A stretch of DNA of 59,580 nt from Triparma columacea (lineage: Eukaryota > Sar > Bolidophyceae > Parmales > Triparmaceae), in assembly GCA_030267965.1 (NCBI GenBank), contig BRYA01000340.1, positions 1 through 59,580 of the forward strand. The letters run 5' to 3'. Position numbers and translations under genes: made by a program. The notes below the pieces were generated by a model that ran no database searches, was not told the origin of the DNA, and saw only the letters and a list, made by a program, of their open reading frames with translations. Shown here piece after piece: positions 34,267 through 43,502 of the stretch (its first letter is position 1; each line of letters starts with the position of its first letter).

Positions 34267-36582
34267 ATGGATTACAAGGCATGGAGATCGTCGAAGAACG
34301 CACACCGTCATTTCCTCAAGGAGGAGAAGGAGGACTACTACGGCAAGCCCCGTAAGGCCAAAATATTCGTAGATGCTACAGAGGACGAGGTCCTTGACCC
34401 AAGGGACAACATTTTCTTCATGGATGCCAAGGAGAAGAGGGAAAGCCAGGACGCGGCGGGGTGGCTCAATAGGGACAGTGCGAATGGATTGATGCAACAC
34501 AACTTGAGGATCATGAGCGGGAAGGCAGGAGTTAAGAAGGGGGGGAAGGTGCGTTGGGCGGCGAGCGAAGCGAGCCGTGAGGGGGCGGTGAGCGAAGCGG
34601 GGCGGTGAGCGAAGCGGGGCGGTGAGCGAAGCGGGGCGGTGAGCGAAGCGAGCCGCTGAAGGGTTTGGGGTGGGGGCTATGGTGGCAGCAGAGGACTCCT
34701 GAACATTCCCGGTTGGCGTAACCCGAGCAAAGCAAGCTTCCTGGAGGGGGGGGCATCGTTCACACAAGACGCGACTTCGCGCATTTCGCGAGCTGTTCTG
34801 CTCTCGAAATCCCGGGAGCCACGGGCCCTGGCTTTTTTGCTCGTCGCCTCACGCCCTTACCCCTCCCCCCCCCCCACCACCCCCCTCCCCCCAGATGAAC
34901 AAAAGCCAGCTGAACGACGACGAAGTGTTTGACCCCTTCAACCCCCAGGCCAACCTAAAATTAAACGGTGGTCCAATCCCCTACTCCAAGCACCGTAAGT
35001 TGAAGAAGCGCCGTGAGATCGTGGAGGACAAAGGACCTGCCATTGAGGAGAGCATGGCGACTTGGGCGACGGAGGATGAGAAGAAGGAGGAACAGCTTGG
35101 GGACTATGAGGACGGCCTTGATAGGCCGAAGAAGGTCAAGGAGCTGAGCGACAAGAGGAAGAGGGCACAGCTGATTAAGGGGAACCCTAATCCAGCAAGC
35201 AAGGTGAGGAAAGGGGTTCTGGGGGGGACAGGGGGGACGGGGGTGGTGGGGGGGTGGCTTGTAAATAATTTTTCTGTGCCCTTTGTGTCTTACTTGCGGA
35301 TCCTCTAACTCTTGCTGCTTTGGCGTTCCTCCCCCCTTAGATGCGTGAAGAGCTTGCATACAAGGCTCAGCTTGACAGTTACAAGCGCGCCAAGGGCGTC
35401 GACACCAGTGAGACCGTCGACGTTTCCGCCCTCGCGAATTACGGCGCCGTTGAGATAAGGAGGAAGAAGGGCGATGATGACGATGACCAGATAATGGACG
35501 AAGATGCGGCAGCGGCACTGCAGGCGGAAATTGATAGGGAGAGAGAGGAAAGGATGAGGGAAATTGCGGAGAAGGAACTGCACCAAAAGGAGAAACAACT
35601 GGTCATTAGGAGGCTGGGGAATATGGATATCGAGAGGAGGAGGGGGGTGCTGGGGAGAATTGCAAGCATGGGGAAACAACAGATTAAATTCATAAGGGGG
35701 CAATATGAGGAACCAACAAAAGTAGGTTAAAGGGTGGAGTTGGGAGTGGGGGGGGGGGGGGTCGAATGTGTGTCAATGACTAGGCCGCTACGTAAATAAT
35801 ATACTCAACCTTCCCCCCCTCTCCCCTCCCCCCTTCCCCCCCCCTTTTTTCAGATAATGCCCTTCCTCTGGCTCGGTAATTCTCAGACCGCCCACAACAA
35901 GAAGCTCCTAGTAGATCTCGGAATAACCCACGTCCTAAACACCGCCGTCGACGTCGACAACGCTTTCCCCGAGTTGTTCGTGTACTCCAAGATATCCCTT
36001 GACGACTCTGAGGATCAGGAGATGGACGGCGTCTTCGAGCACGCCTTCAAGTTCATAAACAGGGTCCGCGAGTGCGGCGGCCGCATCCTCGTCCACTGCA
36101 CAGCCGGCGTAAGCCGCGCCGCCACCATCGTGCTAGGGTACATAATACAGGAGGAGGAGCAGCTGTTGGTAGACGCGTACGTTTACGTTAGGTTTTTGAG
36201 ACCACCGGTGGAACCGAATGATAACTTCAAGTACCACCTGGCGCTGCTGGAGATGAGGTCCCACGAGGTCACGAGCGTGGCGTTCCACAAGGCGTGGAAG
36301 TTCTACAGCTACACGCAGCTTAAGAACGGGGCGGATGACGCTTGGGAGGGGGAAGGACAGGTGACGAGGAAACAGGGGGTGGGACTTTTTATTATGGCCG
36401 TGTTTAGGAAGCTGGGAGTGCCGAAGAAGAAGAGCTTGTGGAACAAGTTTCTTGACTCCATTTTTAGCACTTATGAAAACTCCAAGAACAACCAGAGGAT
36501 TGCTGCAGAGAGAATGGCAAGAGCTAAAGCTAAACAGAAGAACGCGGAGGGGAAGGGGAAGGGGAAGGGGGGGAAGAAGTAG
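34267..36582 (+). CDS. Dual-specificity protein phosphatase with long basic/acidic N-terminal extension (4 exons)
   Basis: Exons 34267-34548, 34895-35203, 35341-35721 and 35854-36582 join in phase 0 to 566 residues. The C-terminal exon carries the phosphatase: FLWLGNSQTAHNKKLL, then the P-loop HCTAGVSRAATIVLGY with the catalytic Cys and Arg, and the FLRPPVEPN helix start typical of atypical DUSPs. It should remove phosphate from Tyr and Ser/Thr, or from another phospho-substrate. The first three exons code a charged, mostly unstructured region (about 324 residues) with RKLKKRRE-type basic clusters suggesting nuclear entry. Exons 2 and 3 each begin with ATG directly after the acceptor, so alternative starts are possible, and the phosphatase exon alone could be translated from ATG 35857. 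The Lys/Gly tail ends GKGKGGKK. Confidence 0.85.
34558..34662 (+). repeat. Short repeats (GGCGGTGAGCGAAGC) in phosphatase intron 1
   Basis: Four to five tandem units built around GGTGAGCGAAGCGGGGC fill the first third of intron 1. The same GCGAAGCGAG string, in either orientation, occurs in introns of neighbouring genes (for example near 29205, 29300 and 30770). The rest of the intron is a C-rich acceptor tract. Confidence 0.75.
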
Positions 36583-36847
36583 ATGTGAAGTAGATGTACT
36601 ACTTTGTATTATAACCCTTTAGTTTTATTTACGCGTGTCTCTCTCCTCACTAGCCCAACCACACTACAGCCCTTATAATTAATTTTATTTCGTTGAATAT
36701 GAGGGTTCTTTGGCGACCTCGCCATCAAGGGCCCCCCCCTCCTCCCCACCCCCCCTTACCAATTAAAAACCCCAAACCCCCCACACCCCTATCCTCCAAA
36801 CCCTAGCATCCCTTGCCACCCCCCCAACATAACCCCCTTCTCCCCCT

Positions 36848-37606
36848 TCACTGGTTGCATTTCTCCTTGAATGTCTTGCTAGCTGAGAAGCTCGGTGTCT
36901 TGCTTGCTTTAATCAAAATAGCTTCCCCAGTCTTTGGGTTCCTTCCCATCCTTTCCTTCCTCTCGGACAGCTTAAAGGTGCCGAAACCTAGCATGGAGAT
37001 CTTACGACCGCGGGAGACTTCCTCGGTTATGGTGTCGATCACGGCGGCGAGGGCGGCCTCGGAATCTATCTTTGTTAGACCCGTCTTCTCAGATACTGCG
37101 GCCACGAAATCAGCCTGAGGGAGGGAGAGGGGGGAAGGGAGGGGGGAAGGGGGGGTGAGAGAGAGAAAGATGGTGTGTTACGTTGTGTGTGTATGGGGGG
37201 GTGTGTGGGTGTAGTGTGTGTGTAGGTGTGTGTCTGTTTAGGTGTCTGTGTGTGTATGTGTATACATGTGTGTGTGTGTTTGTATGTTTATATACTTCAT
37301 TAATACATCTCTATAGCAACGTATACGTGTGTGTGTATGTGTATATGTGTGACTGTGTATATATGTATGTGTATATACCCTTATAATTGTATATAGTGCG
37401 ATATTGAATGATATTCTCATAGTTCCAACAAAGTGAAATCTCGACAGCATAAAAATAAGGCCAAACAATTCTCATTATACTCTTACCTTCTTAACAGCAG
37501 GAGGTCCGTCAGCACCAAGAGCGAAGTTGTTCCCACGGATGACCTTCATAGGGACAAACGCTGAAGTTAAACTCAAAATCAGAGACACAAAGAGGAACGA
37601 CTTCAT
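36848..37606 (-). CDS. Plastid-targeted HU-family DNA-binding protein (2 exons)
   Basis: Exons 37606-37487 and 37114-36848 join in phase 0 to 128 residues. Exon 1 is a clean bipartite plastid presequence: signal peptide MKSFLFVSLILSLTSAFVP with the SA/F cleavage point of red-lineage secondary plastids, then a short transit region. Splicing recreates the normal HU start, VKKADFVAAVSEKTG. Exon 2 has the HU signature GFGTF and GRNPKTGE in the DNA-binding arm. HU is a bacterial-type histone-like protein that bends and compacts DNA, here most likely the plastid nucleoid. The presequence is a separate exon, consistent with capture of a targeting signal after gene transfer from the plastid. Intron 37486-37115 is filled with (GT)n. 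Confidence 0.93.
37163..37390 (+). repeat. (GT)n/(TGTA)n microsatellite in the HU intron
   Basis: Degenerate GT-rich repeat with TGTGTGTATGTG units covering most of the intron of the HU gene. The short frames over it (Cys/Val and Thr/His-rich) are artefacts. Confidence 0.85.
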
Positions 37607-37620
37607 GGCAGATTGTGGCA

Positions 37621-37661
37621 TCGGGGATTGGGGATTGGGGATTGGGGATTGGGGATTGGGA
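37621..37661 (+). repeat. 7-bp minisatellite (GGGGATT)n, about 5.5 copies
   Basis: Perfect GGGGATT repeats immediately upstream of the HU start codon (minus strand), thus probably in its promoter or 5' leader. On the minus strand the unit is AATCCCC. Confidence 0.9.
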
Positions 37662-37691
37662 GGGGGGATTATTATTAAAGGAAGGGGGAAA

Positions 37692-37840
37692 AACAACCTC
37701 TACTTCGTCTCTAACGTACCTCAGAATACATTGAGGGCTTAAACTGTTAACGTTGTTAACGAAAAAGACCGTATAATAAATCCAGGGTGAGGGTTAGGGT
37801 TACCAAAAGGACGGTATAAAAGATCCCCTCAATCCCTACG
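37692..37840 (+). promoter_or_regulatory. BspA-type promoter block with TATAAAAGATCC
   Basis: TATAAAAG lies at 37815-37822, 19 bases before the ATG, in a block starting AAACAACCTCTACTTCGTCT that is repeated before the next BspA-type gene (39400-39543). The block also has CGTATAATAAATCCAGGG and two TTAGGG-like units. Its repetition shows that promoter and gene were duplicated together. TATA-box function is inferred. Confidence 0.65.
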
Positions 37841-39220
37841 ATGAGTGAATTTGTCTTTGCTTATGGTGATGACGATAGAAATGACTATGGTGATAGTGAT
37901 GAAGACTATGACGTCCCAGATGATGGGGACTCTCCCCTTCCCAAAACAGCAGTATACTCCGGAACAGAGAGCTTCAGAGGCGATGATGAACTCACAGAAG
38001 TGACTTTTGCACAAGGAGTGACGTCGATTGGCGAGGGGGCCTTCTACAGATGCTCCTCCCTCACGGCCATTACCATCCCAGACTCAGTGACATCGATTGG
38101 CAAGGGCGCCTTCTACAAATGCACTTCCCTCACGGCCATCACAATCCCGGACGGAGTGACAACGATTGGCAGTCATACCTTCAGAGGATGCTCCTCTCTC
38201 ACGGCCATCACCATCCCGGACGGAGTGACGACAATTGGCGAACACGCCTTCGAAGACTGCGACTCCCTTACGGCCATCACCATCTCGGACTCAGTGACGA
38301 CAATTTCCGAAAGCGCATTCTCTGGATGCTCCTCCCTCACGGCCATCACCATCCCGGACTCAGTGAGGACGATTGGCGATGACGCCTTCTACGGATGTTC
38401 CTCCCTCACGGCCATCACCATCCCGGACGGAGTGACAACGATTAACAATGGCGCCTTCTACGAATGCTCCTCCCTCATGGCCATCACCATCCCGGACAGA
38501 GTGACGATGATTGACGTTTACGCCTTCGCTGGATGCTCCTCCCTCACGGCCATCACAATCCCAGTCTCAGTGATGAAGATTGGCGATGACGCCTTCCAAA
38601 GATGCTCCTCCATCACGGCCATCACCATCCCGGACGGAGTGACGAAGATTGGCAGAAGCGCCTTCGTCGGATGCTCCTCCCTCACGGCCATCACCATCCC
38701 GGACTCAGTGACGATGATTGGCGATGACGCCTTCAACGGATGCTCCTCCCTCACGGCCATCACAATCCCGAACTCAGTGACGATTATTGGTATGTACGCC
38801 TTCTACGAATGCTCCTCCCTTGCAGCCATCACAATCCCGGACTCAGTGACTACGATTGGCTTTCTCGCCTTTAGTAATTGCGTAGCCCTGACGAAACTCA
38901 TTCTATCTCCTGCCGTTTCCATCGAAGACGAAGACTGCTTCTCGAATTGCACTGCCCTAATCGCTGCCGCTGCTGATAAAAACATGCCGACTGTCAAGGA
39001 CCTCCTCCATTACAGGTGGCACCGCAATGTCGCTGTGATGGAACGAGTCAACGCTCTTCTATGCCTCAAGGGAACCTGGGATAACGTGGAGAATCAACCC
39101 AGCGGACAGGATTGTCTGAAGCAGAAGAAAATTGACGGAGTTGAAGCACCGCTAAAGGCAACTGAGACACGTGACAAGATCCCGAAAGTTTTGTGGAGAG
39201 TAATTCTGGAATTTCTGTAA
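37841..39220 (+). CDS. BspA-type leucine-rich repeat protein, copy 2 (14 repeats)
   Basis: Single exon, 459 residues. It starts with MSEFVFAYGDDD, an Asp/Tyr-rich acidic leader of about 35 residues also present in the copies at 39544 and 58804, then LPKTAVYSGTESF. Fourteen 23-residue BspA-type repeats follow, the last ending in the degenerate cap LSPAVSIEDEDCFSNC. The C-terminal domain MPTVKDLLHYRWHRNVAV to KVLWRVILEFL matches copy 3 almost exactly. Same orientation as copy 3, 323 bases downstream, with a shared promoter block: a tandem duplicate pair. No signal peptide, so a soluble intracellular binding protein is inferred; binding partner unknown. Confidence 0.93.
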   Translation: MSEFVFAYGDDDRNDYGDSDEDYDVPDDGDSPLPKTAVYSGTESFRGDDELTEVTFAQGVTSIGEGAFYRCSSLTAITIPDSVTSIGKGAFYKCTSLTAITIPDGVTTIGSHTFRGCSSLTAITIPDGVTTIGEHAFEDCDSLTAITISDSVTTISESAFSGCSSLTAITIPDSVRTIGDDAFYGCSSLTAITIPDGVTTINNGAFYECSSLMAITIPDRVTMIDVYAFAGCSSLTAITIPVSVMKIGDDAFQRCSSITAITIPDGVTKIGRSAFVGCSSLTAITIPDSVTMIGDDAFNGCSSLTAITIPNSVTIIGMYAFYECSSLAAITIPDSVTTIGFLAFSNCVALTKLILSPAVSIEDEDCFSNCTALIAAAADKNMPTVKDLLHYRWHRNVAVMERVNALLCLKGTWDNVENQPSGQDCLKQKKIDGVEAPLKATETRDKIPKVLWRVILEFL

Positions 39221-39399
39221 ACTCTTTTGTTGTTGAATCAATCGTTCCATTTTTTATCTGAAACACCCAACAACACCAACAGAGGGAGGAGTGGAAAAAA
39301 ATAAAGGGTACCGTAGGGTTCAAAAAGTAAGAAAAGGGACAAAAAAGAAGAAGACAAAAAATGGACAAAATTTATTGACAAAAAGGAAGGGGGGAAAAC

Positions 39400-39543
39400 A
39401 ACCTCTACTTCGTCTCTACCGTACCTCAGAATTCATTGAGGGCGTAAACTATTAACGTTGTACGTTGTTTACGACAAGACTGTATAATAAATCCAGGGTT
39501 AAGGTTAGGTTACGGTATAAAAGATCCTCCCTCCGTCCCTACA
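39400..39543 (+). promoter_or_regulatory. Duplicated BspA-type promoter block with TATAAAAGATCC
   Basis: TATAAAAG lies at 39516-39523 ahead of the ATG at 39544. The preceding bases from AAACAACCTCTACTTCGTC closely copy 37692-37814. The rest of the 39221-39543 spacer shows A-rich DNA only. Confidence 0.65.
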
Positions 39544-41040
39544 ATGAGTGAATTATACTTTGCTTATGCTGATGACTATAGTGATGACGATAGTGATGAC
39601 GATAGTGGTGATTATGGTGATGACTATAGTGGTGACGATAGTGATGAGTATGGTGATGACTATGACGGTCCAGATGATGGGGACTCCCCCCCTCCCAAAA
39701 CAGGAGTATACTCCGGAACAGGGAGCTTCAAAAACGATCGTGAACTCACAGAAGTAACTTTTGCACAAGGAGTGACGTCGATTGGCGAGGGCGCTTTCGA
39801 AGGATGCTCCTCCCTCATGGCCATCACCATCCCTGACGGAGTGACGTCTATTGAAAAGGGCGCCTTCTACAGATGCTCCTCCCTCACGGCCATCACCATC
39901 CCTGACGGAGTGACATCGATTGAAAAGGGCACCTTCTACAGATGCTCCTCCCTCACGGCCATTACCATCCCTGACGGAGTGACGTCGATTGAAAAGGGCG
40001 TCTTCCACGGATGCTCCTCCCTCACGGCCATCACCATCCCGGACGGAGTGACGGAGATTGCCGAGGACGTCTTCTACAGATGCTCCTCCCTAACGGCCAT
40101 TACCATCCCTGACGGAGTGACGTCGATTGGCGATGGCACCTTCTACAAATGCTCCTCCCTCATGGCCATCACAATCCCGGACTCAGTGACAAAGATTGGC
40201 GAATACGCCTTCTCCAGATGCTCCTCCCTCACAGCCATCGCCATCCCAGACGGAGTGACATCGATTGACGGGTACACCTTTTGCTATTGCTCCTCCCTCA
40301 CGGCCATCACCATCCCAGACGGAGTGACAACAATTGGCAAGGGCGCCTTCTGGGGATGCTCCTCCCTCACGGCCATCACCATCCCTGACGGAGTGACGTC
40401 GATTAACGAACACTTCTTCTACTTATGCTCCTCCCTCACGGCCATCACCATCCCGGATGGAGTGACAACGATTGGCCAACGCGCCTTCTCTGGATGCTCC
40501 TCCCTCACGGCCATCACCATCCCAGATGGAGTGACGACAATTGGCGAGGGCGCCTTCCACGTATGCTCCTCCATCACGGCCATCACCATCCCAATTGGAG
40601 TGACGACAATTAGCAATGGCGCCTTCTCTGGATGCTCCTCCCTCACGGCCATCACCATCCCGGACGGAGTGACGACGATCGGCCTTCAAGCCTTCAGAAA
40701 TTGCGTAGCCCTGACGGAACTTATTCTATCTCCTGCCGTTTCCATCGGTGAAGACTGCTTCGCGGGCTGCACTGCCCTAATCGCTGCCGCTGCTGATAAA
40801 AACATGCCAACTGTCGAGGACCTCCTCCATTACAGGTGGCACCGCAATGTCGCTGTAATCGAACGCGTTAACGCTCTTCTGTGCCTCAAGGGAACCTGGG
40901 ATAACGTGGAGAATAAACCCACCGGAACGGATTGTCTGAAGGAGAAGAAAATTGACGGAGTTGAAGCACAGCTAAAGGCAACTGAGGCACGTGATAAGAT
41001 CCCGAAAGTTTTGTGGAGAGTCATTCTGGAATTTCTGTAA
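39544..41040 (+). CDS. BspA-type leucine-rich repeat protein, copy 3 (15 repeats)
   Basis: Single exon, 498 residues. The acidic leader is longer than in copy 2 because of a (GATGACTATAGTG)-like DNA repeat at about 39570-39665 encoding Asp/Tyr/Ser/Gly. Fifteen 23-residue repeats follow; repeats 2-4 are nearly identical (DGVTSIEKGxFYRCSSL), pointing to recent unit duplication. The C-terminal domain ends KVLWRVILEFL. Neighbour of copy 2 with a common promoter block. Confidence 0.93.
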   Translation: MSELYFAYADDYSDDDSDDDSGDYGDDYSGDDSDEYGDDYDGPDDGDSPPPKTGVYSGTGSFKNDRELTEVTFAQGVTSIGEGAFEGCSSLMAITIPDGVTSIEKGAFYRCSSLTAITIPDGVTSIEKGTFYRCSSLTAITIPDGVTSIEKGVFHGCSSLTAITIPDGVTEIAEDVFYRCSSLTAITIPDGVTSIGDGTFYKCSSLMAITIPDSVTKIGEYAFSRCSSLTAIAIPDGVTSIDGYTFCYCSSLTAITIPDGVTTIGKGAFWGCSSLTAITIPDGVTSINEHFFYLCSSLTAITIPDGVTTIGQRAFSGCSSLTAITIPDGVTTIGEGAFHVCSSITAITIPIGVTTISNGAFSGCSSLTAITIPDGVTTIGLQAFRNCVALTELILSPAVSIGEDCFAGCTALIAAAADKNMPTVEDLLHYRWHRNVAVIERVNALLCLKGTWDNVENKPTGTDCLKEKKIDGVEAQLKATEARDKIPKVLWRVILEFL

Positions 41041-41421
41041 ACTCTAAGGAGGATTGGGGATTGGGTGTGCTGAGGCTGGGGGCGTACTTGACTTCAACCG
41101 ACAGTCAGTTTTTAGGAAATATTTTCTTGCCGCCTAAAACAGGTCACGGGAGATCAGTACGGTGAGGGGGGGCGGTGGTGACAGCGACATGGATAGGATG
41201 ACCGGGGGTTGAGCGCCGAAGGGTTTGTTTGGCAAAGGCCTTTCCGTGAAAGGGTCCAAATGAAAGGGTGGGTTTGGCCAGACCCACGTGTTTTTTCCGG
41301 ACAAATCTGTTCATGTATCTACGATCATTTTCCTCATAATTATCATACCAGTTAATAAATAAATAAAACTCGTACACAAAACAAATTGAATGTTATTATT
41401 ATCTGTTGCATGCTTCGTCAC
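41041..41421. other. Convergent intergenic, no gene seen
   Basis: Holds the 3' ends of BspA-type copy 3 and of the minus-strand membrane protein gene. I see no coding, RNA or repeat signal beyond a short GGGGATTGGG near 41050. Confidence 0.5.
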
Positions 41422-43236
41422 TCACTTTGCTACTGACAGAAGGATCAAACAGGAGAGCATCAGAGTCAAAAATATCTTCGCTACAAAACTCTTCAACAGG
41501 TTCCCGAAGTAGCTCCACCAACCCTTCATCCTCTTTGCACCTGTACTTAGGCTCCAATACTTAGAGTGAAAGACACCCAAGCCTCCAAAAACTTCCATGA
41601 AGACGCAGTAGAAGTCAAGTATGACTTCCGGGCCTAATTGAAATGAGACGATCGAAAATAATTGCGATCTATCCACAGCTTGACTTGCCTCGAGGTTTAA
41701 TGCGCCAGTAGGGACGGCGAAGATCAGGATTGCAACAGCTGCAGCAGAAGACAAATATTCCACAACCATATCATTATTTCCATCCTGTGCACGCAGCATG
41801 CCCCTCTTCCTGTAAGCCACCTTTTCCTCTTCCGTCCTTTTCCCTCCCTTTCGCAAACCATCCTTTAGGTAGTTGTTGAAAAAGAAGACCCTAACACCCA
41901 TCTCTAAAATGCATCCGAACAGTGACATGAGCTGCGCAACATGCTGGGAAGGTATAGATAGCTGGAGGACCCTACAGAGCAACGCTGTAGCGAACTCATA
42001 TGAGAACAGCATGACATCGGCAATCCAGACAGAGAGCCCATCGCCTACGAACTCGATAAGTTTGATTTCACCCTTGTTGCCCGTGACTTTCACCAAGAGA
42101 GCAAGCACAGAGATTGCCGCTTTCCATGCGTCATTGTCATATACATTGTAGAGCGTGAATATGAGGGACGCGTACACAACGACCATTACACAGGTAAAGA
42201 GACCGGGGAGGGCAGCGATCACGGCAGTTTTCAGTCGTTGTTTCATTGTCTTCTTCGTCTTCACTTTCACCATCTCTCCGTTGTCAGACGCTACTTTGTC
42301 ACGGGTACTTTTTACAGCCAATTGCATCAAATCTCCAATGCCCTTACCCATTAAATCAGGAACCATAGAGGTGCATGCCCCCCCAAAGACGCATATAATG
42401 ACAACCAGTACGCCACTCCCTAGACTTTTGCCACCGCAAGCGTAATAAACAGTCGGCAAAAACGCCGGAAGTGTCATGAGGAGGAAGAATCTGGAATAGT
42501 AAACCATTGGTACGCCCTTCTCAAACCCAAATAAAGCAAACGCACACATGCCCGCAAAAGAAAATGCGCATACTATACTGAGAAATTGCTTTGTCCGTCT
42601 TTCTCTCTTGTCAGAGTAAATATCCACAAACTCTACTCGACCGTAATCCTCGATCGTCGAGTTAGTTCCAAATTGAAGTATAGCGGCGTCTCGGATAGAA
42701 ACTCCTTGTAGAAAACTCCAAAGTCCGTAGATTACCCCTGCTGTAACAACGCATAGCACAGCAGATATGAGCAACATGGCGCCAATATTCCAGGTTGTCT
42801 GAACGAGCGCTTCCTTGAGTGTGATGTCGAATCTATGAGCTTCCTCGCCCTCCTTGAAGCCGCTCTTAGCTACAGCCTTATCGGCGTCCATCCTCTCGCC
42901 TAGCTCCAACAAAGAGTCGGAAATGTCGTTTGCCTGTGTTGCTCCCCTCCTGACACCAGGTGCTTCAACCGATGTCAGCGTTCTCTTGATACGTTGACTA
43001 GCCTCTTCTTCCTCTTTCGCCTCCCGCTTGCGCCTTTCCTCCAACTCCTGTAGGCAAGAGATAGCGAGCATGGACAAACCGCTGGGGGTTTCCTCACAAT
43101 CAGCAAAGGCCTTGATTTGAGCGAGGTCGAAAGAAGAGACTTTGTCGATCGCTCCGGACATTATCTCACGAAAAACATCAAGGATGTCGGCAGTGGGGGC
43201 TTTGAGAGCCGAAGATTTGTCCATGATGAATGCCAA
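41422..43236 (-). CDS. Multi-pass membrane protein, unknown function
   Basis: Single exon, 604 residues. The first 140 residues are soluble and include a basic/acidic coiled coil (QELEERRKREAKEEEEASQR). About eleven hydrophobic segments follow from residue 150 to the C-terminus, including FLLMTLPAFLPTVYYACGG and FVAKIFLTLMLSCLILL. No family recognised. It starts 267 bases from the divergent gene at 43503, which also codes a multi-pass protein with a soluble N-terminus, so the two may be co-expressed; that is inference from layout. Confidence 0.82.
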   Translation of the reverse strand: MAFIMDKSSALKAPTADILDVFREIMSGAIDKVSSFDLAQIKAFADCEETPSGLSMLAISCLQELEERRKREAKEEEEASQRIKRTLTSVEAPGVRRGATQANDISDSLLELGERMDADKAVAKSGFKEGEEAHRFDITLKEALVQTTWNIGAMLLISAVLCVVTAGVIYGLWSFLQGVSIRDAAILQFGTNSTIEDYGRVEFVDIYSDKRERRTKQFLSIVCAFSFAGMCAFALFGFEKGVPMVYYSRFFLLMTLPAFLPTVYYACGGKSLGSGVLVVIICVFGGACTSMVPDLMGKGIGDLMQLAVKSTRDKVASDNGEMVKVKTKKTMKQRLKTAVIAALPGLFTCVMVVVYASLIFTLYNVYDNDAWKAAISVLALLVKVTGNKGEIKLIEFVGDGLSVWIADVMLFSYEFATALLCRVLQLSIPSQHVAQLMSLFGCILEMGVRVFFFNNYLKDGLRKGGKRTEEEKVAYRKRGMLRAQDGNNDMVVEYLSSAAAVAILIFAVPTGALNLEASQAVDRSQLFSIVSFQLGPEVILDFYCVFMEVFGGLGVFHSKYWSLSTGAKRMKGWWSYFGNLLKSFVAKIFLTLMLSCLILLSVAK

Positions 43237-43502
43237 GGGGGATCGGTGTCACGATCGGTTGAGAGTGAGGTTGAGAGGTTAAGGCGCTTGAAATTACTAG
43301 ACGAGTGTTGTATAGTAGACAGTTGCCCCTGAACGTAAGATTTATAGGAATAGGTGCCTAAAGTGTAGAGGGGAAGAGGGAATAAATAAATGAGGGGAGT
43401 GAGGTCAAAGGGGACTAATCTGTTAGGGGATCAAATTAAAGCTTTAGGTCAGATCAAGGACCGCGGCAAAGTTGCAGCTGACTTTGACTTGTCCTTGTGG
43501 AT

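Noticed and set aside
37183..37468. Small frames over GT-rich DNA
   Set aside because: Simple-sequence intron of the HU gene, not coding.
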